16,414 bases of DNA from the NCBI GenBank assembly GCA_002695185.1, contig NZOF01000161.1, positions 1 through 16,414 of the forward strand. The letters are read 5' to 3'. Positions 1-6,238 of this stretch are shown piece after piece. Each line of letters starts with the position of its first letter. Within the stretch, counting starts at the first letter, position 1. Source of the DNA: Erythrobacter sp. (GTDB lineage Bacteria > Pseudomonadota > Alphaproteobacteria > Sphingomonadales > Sphingomonadaceae). Under the pieces are notes generated by a model, which was given only the letters and a program-made list of their open reading frames with translations, was not told where the DNA came from and did no database searches. The position numbers and the translations under genes are program-made.

Positions 1-321
1 CGAGCTGAAGCGGGCGGAGCCGTGGCTGTTGCCGCGCCGGGCGAAGAGGTGATCGAAGCCGTGGAGATAGGCCCAGAAACGCACCGCCAGCGCCCAGAAC
101 GCCAGCTGCACGACAAGAAATCCCAGCCGGCCTGCCACGGAGGTTGGATCGGTCACCACCGCTTCCCCAAGGATCAGGGCCCGGATCAGCATGAAGGTAA
201 CGATCGCCGCGCCCGAGGCGAGGAGCAGCAGGACCGCCAGCTGGAAGAGCAGCCAGGGGATCGTGATCGCCATCGCAGCCATCCCGGCGAGAAACCTGAA
301 CAGCCGACCGACCCAAATCAT
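1..321 (-). CDS. traG: Type IV coupling protein (TraG/VirD4 family), N-terminal part, runs off the window
   Basis: This is an open frame of 107 codons with no stop before the window edge. The ATG at 321-319 overlaps the traD stop as ATGA, which points to translational coupling. The protein begins MIWVGRLFRFLAGMAAM and has two hydrophobic stretches (about residues 14-48 and 67-86), the usual two N-terminal membrane helices of VirD4/TraG proteins. It then reads HGSARF, a segment typical of TraG proteins just before the soluble ATPase domain. By family, the protein is an inner-membrane hexameric ATPase that brings the relaxase-DNA complex to a type IV secretion channel. The Walker A region is not in the window. 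The C-terminal half of a matching protein, same strand and phase, occupies the other window end, so both pieces are probably one gene on a circular molecule. Confidence 0.85.
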   Translation of the reverse strand, partial: MIWVGRLFRFLAGMAAMAITIPWLLFQLAVLLLLASGAAIVTFMLIRALILGEAVVTDPTSVAGRLGFLVVQLAFWALAVRFWAYLHGFDHLFARRGNSHGSARFSS

Positions 322-656
322 CCGCCCGCACCCGTGTCCGCATCCCCGACAGCCGGGGCAGGGGAGCCCGGTCTCCCAACATCCCCCTCACCCGTCCCTG
401 TCGCATCGCCTTCCGCGCTCCAGCCCTCGAAGGCTTTCCGGTCCTGCTCGCGGGGCAGGTTGCGGATCAGCCGGTCGAGCATCAGTGCGGCGGCATCGTC
501 GCGCCCCGCGAGATCGATCAGGGCGCCGCCGAGGATCACCTTCCGGCGGGTATCGAGCTTGCGCTGTTTTGCGGCTTCCCGGTTCTTCAGCGCCTGCAAT
601 CTTGCCTTGGCCTGGGCATAGCGCTTCTCGGCGCGTTCGAGTTCGGTCTCCGCCAT
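318..656 (-). CDS. traD: TraD/MobC-like mobilization accessory protein
   Basis: This encodes 112 aa. The start chosen is ATG at 656-654 with GGAG about 9 bases upstream; a longer reading upstream has no support and would run through oriT. Residues 1-45 are a highly charged helix (MAETELERAEKRYAQAKARL...) followed by KVILGGALIDLAG and a leucine-rich helix, the pattern of the small TraD proteins of Ti-like and MobQ-type transfer regions. The C-terminal third is a disordered Gly/Ala/Pro tail. Family members are thought to help relaxase and coupling protein act at oriT. It overlaps traG by 4 bases and reads away from oriT, the classical traD-traG order. Small accessory proteins of this type are divergent, so the exact name is less certain than the role. 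Confidence 0.75.
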   Translation of the reverse strand: MAETELERAEKRYAQAKARLQALKNREAAKQRKLDTRRKVILGGALIDLAGRDDAAALMLDRLIRNLPREQDRKAFEGWSAEGDATGTGEGDVGRPGSPAPAVGDADTGAGG

Positions 657-744
657 GGAATGATCTCCGTGATAAAATGAGCCAAGTTGAAACGGGTCTT
701 GCCAGCACAACCGGTAGCGCGTACCCGTAGGCCTGTAAAGGACA

Positions 745-789
745 AGGGCGCACTTATGCAAACTCTCCACCTGCGGTTCCGAGATTTGC
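745..789 (-). other. oriT: Origin of transfer (oriT), RSF1010/MobQ type
   Basis: On the minus strand, positions 756-745 read TAAGTGCGCCCT, identical to the conserved nic-region core of RSF1010/R1162 oriT. Directly 5' of it lies an imperfect inverted repeat, GCAAATCTC (789-781) and GAGAGTTTGC (767-758), separated by 13 bases. This reproduces the known arrangement of a relaxase-binding hairpin followed by the nic core. It lies between divergent traD and relaxase genes, where oriT is expected. Nicking would be on the minus strand in or next to this core; the exact phosphodiester was not determined. Confidence 0.88.
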
Positions 790-800
790 GTGCGATCTCC

Positions 801-1027
801 CCGGGGCAAAGCCCCGGCCGATGGCGAACCCCGTCGATGCGGCGCGCATCGAGATGGAAGGGCGCGCCGCCCCTCCCAAACCATCCCAAGCCAACCTCGG
901 CGGTTGGATCGCCCGCCGGCGCGCAGAGCCCCTTCCGCCTCGACCGGCCCTCTGCGGGCGGTCTGGCGTCAGGGTCAGCGCGCCGGATGCCGTGGATCTC
1001 GTGGGGCCGCTGCGACCCCGATCCACG
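801..1027. repeat. Three inverted repeats in the oriT-relaxase intergenic region
   Basis: No gene is convincing between 657 and 1300. This part holds CCGGGGC/GCCCCGG with a 3-base loop (801-817), CGCAGAG (922-928) with CTCTGCG (950-956), and CGTGGATC (991-998) with GATCCACG (1020-1027) plus inner GGGG/CCCC pairing. They lie in the leader strand of the DNA to be transferred or of the relaxase mRNA. Function is unknown; in very GC-rich DNA some short inverted repeats are expected by chance. Confidence 0.5.
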
Positions 1028-1050
1028 CCAGGCACGCAAGCTGCGCGCCG

Positions 1051-1112
1051 CCTGTGCCGCGTGCCCGCCTGCCGCCATTCATGGGGCAGGGCAGGCGGGG
1101 GCGTGGCACAGG
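1051..1112. repeat. Long imperfect hairpin, about 23 paired positions, 16-base loop
   Basis: CCTGTGCC (1051-1058) pairs with GGCACAGG (1105-1112), and CCCGCCTGCC (1064-1073) pairs with GGCAGGCGGG (1090-1099). The 5-base segments between them can pair at four of five positions when G-U is allowed. The result is one long, nearly continuous stem in the relaxase leader. Confidence 0.7.
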
Positions 1113-1156
1113 AGAGCCCGGTGCTCGACGGTCTGGCTGACCGTCTCGGCCGGGCT

Positions 1157-1210
1157 GTCTTTTCCGATCCCTGCCCAGCCTTCCGGGGGGCGGCAGGGAT
1201 CGGAAAAGAC
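1157..1210. repeat. Perfect 19-bp inverted repeat upstream of the relaxase gene
   Basis: GTCTTTTCCGATCCCTGCC (1157-1175) has its exact reverse complement at 1192-1210, with a 16-base loop. A 19-bp perfect match is far beyond chance. There is no T-run after either arm, so it is not an ordinary intrinsic terminator. It could be a cruciform or operator site near oriT, or an mRNA leader hairpin. Confidence 0.85.
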
Positions 1211-1276
1211 GGGCGTCCCCTGTCGTCCTCTGCCGCGCTTTGTGGCGGGCAGCGAGATCGCAGGGGGGCGCCGACG

Positions 1277-1293
1277 CTCCTCACCGGAGGAGG
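1277..1293 (+). promoter_or_regulatory. Relaxase ribosome binding site buried in a hairpin
   Basis: The Shine-Dalgarno GGAGGAGG (1286-1293) ends 7 bases before the ATG at 1301. Its GAGGAG (1287-1292) pairs perfectly with CTCCTC (1277-1282) across the 4-base loop ACCG. This would hide the ribosome site in the mRNA and keep relaxase translation low unless the structure is opened. The site also decides the start codon over the long upstream in-frame extension. Confidence 0.7.
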
Positions 1294-1300
1294 GCGCGGC

Positions 1301-2452
1301 ATGGCCAGCTACCACCTCTCGGTAAAGACCGTGAAGCGCTCGGCCGGCCGCTCGGCGACGGCGGCGGCGGCCTATCGCTCCGGTTCCGTCATCGCCTGCG
1401 AGCGCGAGGGCCGCGTGCATGACTATTCCGCAAAACGCGGCGTCGCGGAGGCGTTCATCGTCGCGCCGGAGGATGCGCCGGCCTGGGCCACGGACCGGGC
1501 CGCGCTGTGGAACGCCGCCGAGGCGCGGGAGACCCGGCGCAATTCCGTCACCGCCCGCGAATGGGAGCTGGCCCTGCCGGCGGAGATCTCCGACGCGGAG
1601 CGCGCGGCGATCGCGCGCGACTTCGCCCGGGGCCTGGTCGAGCGCTACGGGGTGGCGGCCGACGTGGCGATCCATGCACCCCATCGCGAGGGCGACCAGC
1701 GCAACCACCATGCCCATGTGCTGACCACCACGCGGGCGCTCGGCGCCGAGGGTCTTGGCGCCAAGACCCGGATCCTCGATGCCGCGCAGACCGGCGGCGC
1801 GGAGATCGAGGCGATGCGGGCCACCTTCGCCGAGCTGCAGAACCGGGCACTGGAGCGGATCGGCGTGGCCGAGCGCGTCGATCATCGCTCGCTGGAGGCG
1901 CAGCGGGCCGTGGCGCTGGAGCAGGGCGATGCGCTGGCGGCCGAGGAGCTGGACCGCGCGCCGGAGGTGAAGCTCGGGCCGGCGGCCAACGCGATCGAGC
2001 GGCGGGAGAAGGCTGCGGCCGCGCGCGAGCGGCGGGACTATGTGCCGGTGACGGAGCGCGGGGCGAAGGTCCAGGACGCCCGTCAGGCGCGTCTGCTCTT
2101 CGCCGAGATGCGGGAACGGCTGGAGATCGCGCGGGACGTCTATGCACTGGCCCGCGAGCAGGGCGAGGGGCGGGTCAGCGCCGGGCTGGCCGCACTCCGG
2201 ACTGCCGTTGGGAAGGACATTGGCGGTAGGGAGCATGGTGAGGGGGGCGATCTGCGCGACAGGCTGGAGAGGATCCTCGGCAAGGATCGGGAGAACGAGC
2301 GGGCGCTGTCAGAGCAGCGCATGAGGGATCGGCTGGCGGATGTGCTGGGGCGGGAGCGGAAAGGGCGGGAGGCGCCGGATCTGAGCAAGGAGCGCGACAA
2401 GGAACGCAGCAGGAAGCGGGAGATCGGGCTCGATGACGGGTTCGAGCTGTAG
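1301..2452 (+). CDS. mobA: MobA/TraA-type (MobQ) relaxase
   Basis: This encodes 383 aa. It nicks oriT and stays attached to the 5' end of the transferred strand. The N-terminus MASYHLSVKTVKRSAGRSAT aligns position by position with RSF1010 MobA, putting the catalytic tyrosine at Y25 (AAAAYRSG). The metal-binding histidines are in AIHAPHREGDQRNHHAHVL (H125, H137, H139). The C-terminal 200 residues are charged and helical (coiled-coil-like) with no helicase or primase motifs, so this is a compact relaxase, much shorter than RSF1010 MobA or Ti TraA. The start at 1301 is set by GGAGGAGG at 1286-1293. The frame stays open back to 821 because the DNA is GC-rich, but that upstream part lacks family similarity. 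It is divergent from traD-traG across oriT. Confidence 0.92.
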   Translation: MASYHLSVKTVKRSAGRSATAAAAYRSGSVIACEREGRVHDYSAKRGVAEAFIVAPEDAPAWATDRAALWNAAEARETRRNSVTAREWELALPAEISDAERAAIARDFARGLVERYGVAADVAIHAPHREGDQRNHHAHVLTTTRALGAEGLGAKTRILDAAQTGGAEIEAMRATFAELQNRALERIGVAERVDHRSLEAQRAVALEQGDALAAEELDRAPEVKLGPAANAIERREKAAAARERRDYVPVTERGAKVQDARQARLLFAEMRERLEIARDVYALAREQGEGRVSAGLAALRTAVGKDIGGREHGEGGDLRDRLERILGKDRENERALSEQRMRDRLADVLGRERKGREAPDLSKERDKERSRKREIGLDDGFEL

Positions 2453-2574
2453 GAAAGCCAACTCTGACGCTTTAAACAGATTAAATACAAGCCGTCTGAG
2501 ACAGAGAGTGAAGGGCGCGCGGAACAAGCCATGCGAAACACTGGGGATCGTGTTCGTGGGGCAGACGCAGGTGT

Positions 2575-3729
2575 ATGCATATGGGCCAGCAACTGACACC
2601 AGAAGCGATCACCGATTTTGCGATCTTGGCGATCGAAGCGGCCGCCAATCCAGGATCATGGCATTCCCTTTGCGATCGCATAGCGGACGAGATCGGCGCC
2701 AAGGCGTTTTTCGTTATCGCTTATGATCTTCAAGAGCGCTCGATGCCCCAGGTCTTCAGTTCAAGTGCGTTTCGCTGTTCGGCAGGTCGCGCGATCGTGC
2801 AGGCGGAACGGGAGGGTGATGGCGACGAAGACCTGCCCATCTACCGAGCGCTCGCATGTCAGTCTCCTGGACTGGTGATTAGCGAGCACGACCTTGCCGA
2901 TGGCCGAAAGCGCGGTGCCGGGATCGGTAACCACTGGAGGGACAGGATGCTCGGGGTCACGGGTGGGCGGGATCGATCCGTAATGAAGCTCAACGACGTG
3001 GGTCCGTTTCTCGACTGCGTTGCCGTGCACGATGCTGTCTCTCATGAAAGCTCGTTGCCTATGGCGCCCTTCGCCCCGGTCCTTCACCCGTTGCTGTCCC
3101 GCACGCTCGAGACGACGCGCATCGTGACCGGCTTGGTCGAGAGCCACGAGCGCCTGATGTCGCTGTTTGACCGGCTCGATTTCGGTGCGGCGTTCTGCAC
3201 GGCGGACGGCCGCGTCATCACCGCCAACCGGGCCTTCCGGACGATTTTAACGGGGGGTGGCGGGCTTCGGGAAGCGGCCCGCGGCTTAGAGGCCGATGGC
3301 CGCTCGGGGACCGACAGCCTGCACGGTCTGATTGCCGCGGCCGCACGCCCAATGACACTGCCGGAACGTCTAACGCTCGCTTTGCCGCGGCGATACGGAC
3401 GGCTGCCACTCGTGCTGTTTGCTGCGCCCGCGCGCGAGCGTGACCTTGGTCCGGCAAATGCCGTTTTGCTTTTGGCTATCGACCCTGAGGACAAGGCCCG
3501 CTTGAACGCCAACGGCCTCGCTGCGCTTGGCGTGCTGACCGAGGCAGAGCTGGAAGTCTGCAGCCTTCTCGTCCAAGGCTTCGAGACAGTTGCCATCGCC
3601 GAGCAGCGCGACACGCGACCGGACACAACGCGGGACCAGATTAAAGCAGCTGCCGCTAAGCTCTCCTGTCGGTCGCGACTTGACATCCTACGGCTTGCCA
3701 TGGCGACGGCGACACCAGTGCGGGGCTGA
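2575..3729 (+). CDS. LuxR-type transcriptional regulator
   Basis: This encodes 384 aa; a second in-frame ATG at 2581 is an equally possible start. The C-terminus (about residues 321-378, LTEAELEVCSLLVQGF...) follows the LuxR/FixJ helix-turn-helix pattern: LT-x-x-E opening, recognition-helix region TTRDQIKAAAAKL, and a closing leucine-rich helix. A PAS-like stretch (RLDFGAAFCTADGRVITANRAF) occupies the middle, and the N-terminal 190 residues may be a sensor. No acyl-homoserine-lactone pocket signature is recognised, so it is an orphan regulator. The gene directly precedes the VPLPA-CTERM surface protein in the same direction, with a palindrome and promoter-like sequence between them. I infer it controls that gene, and perhaps itself. 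The ligand is unknown. Confidence 0.72.
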   Translation: MHMGQQLTPEAITDFAILAIEAAANPGSWHSLCDRIADEIGAKAFFVIAYDLQERSMPQVFSSSAFRCSAGRAIVQAEREGDGDEDLPIYRALACQSPGLVISEHDLADGRKRGAGIGNHWRDRMLGVTGGRDRSVMKLNDVGPFLDCVAVHDAVSHESSLPMAPFAPVLHPLLSRTLETTRIVTGLVESHERLMSLFDRLDFGAAFCTADGRVITANRAFRTILTGGGGLREAARGLEADGRSGTDSLHGLIAAAARPMTLPERLTLALPRRYGRLPLVLFAAPARERDLGPANAVLLLAIDPEDKARLNANGLAALGVLTEAELEVCSLLVQGFETVAIAEQRDTRPDTTRDQIKAAAAKLSCRSRLDILRLAMATATPVRG

Positions 3730-3748
3730 TTGGCGCGATATTTGCCCT

Positions 3749-3794
3749 GTCATCCCCCACACGGGGGATGACGCGCCCCCTAGAAAGCTATGAT
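3749..3794 (+). promoter_or_regulatory. Palindromic operator over a promoter lacking a -35 box
   Basis: TCATCCCCC (3750-3758) and GGGGGATGA (3763-3771) form a perfect 9-bp inverted repeat with a 4-base loop; a G-C pair extends it to 3749 and 3772. No T-run follows, so it is a poor terminator. A -10-like TATGAT lies at 3789-3794, and the palindrome covers the place where the -35 box would be, as at activator-dependent promoters. The upstream LuxR-type protein is the obvious candidate to bind it; this is inference. Confidence 0.5.
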
Positions 3795-3826
3795 GCTGCA
3801 CAGCGAATTAGTTGGGGGACTATGAT

Positions 3827-5479
3827 ATGTCATGGGGGTTTACTATCCTTCGATTCCCTTCAAGCGCATCTGTCGCCGCGATCTTAGTCGCAAGCCACGC
3901 GCAAGCCGCAACCGTAACAGTCGGTGACGGTGCAGTGTTTCCAGCAAGCGGCGAAAATGGCGGAAAAATAGAGGCTGGCCGAGTAAGTACGGGTTCCGTT
4001 ACGATTGATGGTGGTGATGTCGTTACTATTACCAGTGGTACTTCTCCGGATGAATTAGCCGCGCGACCGAAAATAGACGTTGGTGACGGCGGCATTGGCA
4101 CGGTGACCATTACCGGTGCCGGAACCACTGTAAATTTGGATGGGACAAATTCTGGCTCCAAGCTTGAAGTAGGCACGTTCGCGGGAAATTCTGGAGCTTT
4201 GGAAGTGTTGGACGGAGCCACCATAAATTTGACTGATGATGGTCCGATTGCAGGTGACGACAACGAAGATATCTTCTTACAATTCGGCGAAGACCAAGCA
4301 GACGGCACGTTGGTTATGGACAATGGCACCATCAACGCAACCGGCTATAGCCGCGTTGGTATTCTGGTAGGTGTCTCTGGCAATACTCCAATTGCAGGAA
4401 ACGGAGTCATTGATATGACGGATTCGTCTATCAACATGACCAACCTTGGAGATGACGAACTGAGCTTCATAGTCATCGGGGATCAAAGTAATGGCACCGG
4501 TGACGTTGATCTTGTCAACTCAGACATAGTCTCGACCACACCAAACGACAGGGCATTCTTTGGAGTAGGTACAGATGGCGGTAACGGGAACGTTTCACTT
4601 ACAACCGCTTCCGAGCTTTCTATGTCAGCAGAACGCGTCGATGTTGTTCTTGGCGAAGGAAGCGGCTCAGTCGCGGCACTTTCCGGAGATGGAAGCTCAA
4701 ACGTGGGCTTTGTGTCCACCGGCGAAGTCAATCTTGAGATTGGCCAAAGTGCAGGGAGCAATGCTACGGTCACCCTGACCGATGGCAGTACTTTCGAGGT
4801 AGACGGAACTTTTGGTCGCGTTCAGATTGGCTCTGATACGCTCACGACTACTTCGGGTTCTGGCTTGCTCAGTGTTGATAATTCGACATTCGATTCATCG
4901 GTGGGCATTCAGGTTGGCTCCGCCTTTACGGGACCGAATGCCCAAACCGGTGAAATAAACTTGAATGGTGGAACAGTTCGTGCACCAGAAGTCGTGATCG
5001 GCAATGGTGGCAGCATTACCGGTACTGGAGCCGTTGACGCAGTGACGACCGTCATTTCAGGCGGCTTTCTGTCACCGGGATTTTCTCCGGGTATTCTCGA
5101 ATTTACCGGTGATCTAGAACTGAGTTCTGGGTCGCTTCTATTTGAGATCGGTGGAACAGGTCTATCAATGTTCGACTCGATACTGGTTGGCGGCAGTTTG
5201 TTTGCAACAGACGTGTTCGATATAGAGATTAGCTTTATTGATGGTTTCCTTCCCTCCGAAACTGATACGTTTAACCTTTTCAAGGCGGCAAGTGTTGATG
5301 CTAGTTTCTTCTCCTTCGCCAACTTCGTATCGAACTCGCCGCTATCTTTCAACAACAGTGGTGGCTCCGTGAGAGTAAGCTTTGATGGTGTTGCGCCAGT
5401 CCCTATTCCTGCGGGATTACCACTTCTGTTGACGGGCTTGGGCGGGTTTCTTTTCCTAGGCCGCAGGCGATGTTCATAA
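3827..5479 (+). CDS. Secreted beta-rich VPLPA-CTERM (PEP-CTERM class) protein
   Basis: This encodes 550 aa. The ATG at 3827 follows GGGGGA at a good distance; a TTG at 3812 is the less likely start. A signal peptide runs to about residue 27 (VAAILVASHAQA, then ATV). The body is Gly/Ser/Thr/Asp/Asn-rich with repeated short beta-strand units, resembling the beta-helix passengers of adhesins. A segment SPGFSPGILEFTGDLELSSG followed by IDGFLPSETDTFNLF is typical of autotransporter-like and PEP-CTERM proteins. The last 26 residues are VPIPAGLPLLLTGLGG, then a hydrophobic run and RRRCS: the tripartite exosortase sorting signal of the VPLPA type. By family the tail is cleaved by an exosortase (XrtD group) and the protein is exported to the surface. 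No exosortase is in the window, so the host must supply it. Base composition is less GC-rich than the transfer genes. Confidence 0.85.
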   Translation: MSWGFTILRFPSSASVAAILVASHAQAATVTVGDGAVFPASGENGGKIEAGRVSTGSVTIDGGDVVTITSGTSPDELAARPKIDVGDGGIGTVTITGAGTTVNLDGTNSGSKLEVGTFAGNSGALEVLDGATINLTDDGPIAGDDNEDIFLQFGEDQADGTLVMDNGTINATGYSRVGILVGVSGNTPIAGNGVIDMTDSSINMTNLGDDELSFIVIGDQSNGTGDVDLVNSDIVSTTPNDRAFFGVGTDGGNGNVSLTTASELSMSAERVDVVLGEGSGSVAALSGDGSSNVGFVSTGEVNLEIGQSAGSNATVTLTDGSTFEVDGTFGRVQIGSDTLTTTSGSGLLSVDNSTFDSSVGIQVGSAFTGPNAQTGEINLNGGTVRAPEVVIGNGGSITGTGAVDAVTTVISGGFLSPGFSPGILEFTGDLELSSGSLLFEIGGTGLSMFDSILVGGSLFATDVFDIEISFIDGFLPSETDTFNLFKAASVDASFFSFANFVSNSPLSFNNSGGSVRVSFDGVAPVPIPAGLPLLLTGLGGFLFLGRRRCS

Positions 5480-5528
5480 CGGCAAAGAACGGCATAAATG
5501 CGTCAGAACCACGGAGGTTGATCTTAAA

Positions 5529-5831
5529 ATGAGTAATGATCTTGAAGCCCGGATAGCCGAAATACCGGATGGTGAAGAATATGTAAGCGTCGACAGCATT
5601 AGGCCGGCAGAAGGCGAGAGAAGCCAAGACCGGACAATCACCACCTACTGCATTACAAAACTTCTAAAAAAAAGTAATGGCAAGTTATACGGGCCGTTCC
5701 AACCTAGCAAAAACGTAGCCTGTATGGTGAAAGAATTTCTTGGCGTGATCGATCAAGGAGCAGTGTTAAGCATTGAAAGCGCTGGCCGATGCAACAACGG
5801 TGATGCTGTTACTAAAATAGTTTACCAGTAG
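5529..5831 (+). CDS. Small hypothetical protein
   Basis: This encodes 100 aa with a clear GGAGG at 5513-5517, 11 bases before the ATG. It lies 49 bases after the VPLPA-CTERM gene on the same strand, with no terminator between, so it is probably co-transcribed. There is no signal peptide or membrane segment. The N-terminal third is acidic (MSNDLEARIAEIPDGEEY), and the rest alternates short strands and one helix (PSKNVACMVKEFLGVIDQGA), suggesting a small alpha/beta cytoplasmic protein. The family was not recognised. Confidence 0.6.
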   Translation: MSNDLEARIAEIPDGEEYVSVDSIRPAEGERSQDRTITTYCITKLLKKSNGKLYGPFQPSKNVACMVKEFLGVIDQGAVLSIESAGRCNNGDAVTKIVYQ

Positions 5832-6238
5832 TTTATTGTGACCAAAAACATCATTCAGACTTCATTTAGAATAACCCGATAGTTTTTTCTCTTTAGAGGC
5901 CCAAGTTTATCGAGTGTACCAAAGCGGCGCTTTTTCGCGCCACAAGACATACCAAAACTCAACCGGTTCTGTTGCCGGCGATAACGGTCCCGGTCAGAAA
6001 CCTTGAACAAAAGGTCAGGGCTACGCTGACAGCTTCGTAGGAATGCGACGTCCAACGGCAATCTACCCTGCCACCGATGGGGGTTCCGGGGGCATCCGGT
6101 CAGCCATTCCGATCGGATGTGTCGGAATGCGCAGCCACCGAAAAGCATCCGAATAGTCTGGCAGCAGGAGGGGGTCTTCCTCGATGCGGCGGTAAGAAAT
6201 AGCTGGTCCAGCCCCTGCTCTTCCTGCACCCTCCGACA
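5832..6238. other. Intergenic stretch with no supported gene; one inverted repeat
   Basis: About 400 bases without a convincing coding frame. A minus-strand open frame (5855-6229) has low-complexity, Arg/Cys-rich content, no ribosome site and no recognisable family. CATTCCGA (6105-6112) and TCGGAATG (6122-6129) form a perfect 8-bp inverted repeat with 9-base spacing, about 110 bases before the next gene, and could be an operator. Remains of a mobile element are possible but not demonstrated. Confidence 0.4.

Noticed and set aside
1157..1210. Intrinsic terminator
   Set aside because: The stem is strong but no T-run follows on either strand.
821..1300. In-frame N-terminal extension of the relaxase by 160 residues
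   Set aside because: The extension is low-complexity, runs through hairpins, and the conserved relaxase N-terminus MASYHLSVKT begins at 1301 with its own strong ribosome site.
1079..2236. Long minus-strand open frame opposite the relaxase
   Set aside because: It is antisense to a clearly conserved gene in GC-rich DNA, is Arg/Pro-rich and shows no family motif.
3812..3826. TTG start for the VPLPA-CTERM gene
   Set aside because: The TTG overlaps the ribosome site that serves the ATG at 3827, and the signal peptide fits the later start.
5855..6229. Minus-strand 124-aa gene
   Set aside because: No ribosome site, composition unlike a real protein, and no recognised family; left as unexplained intergenic DNA.
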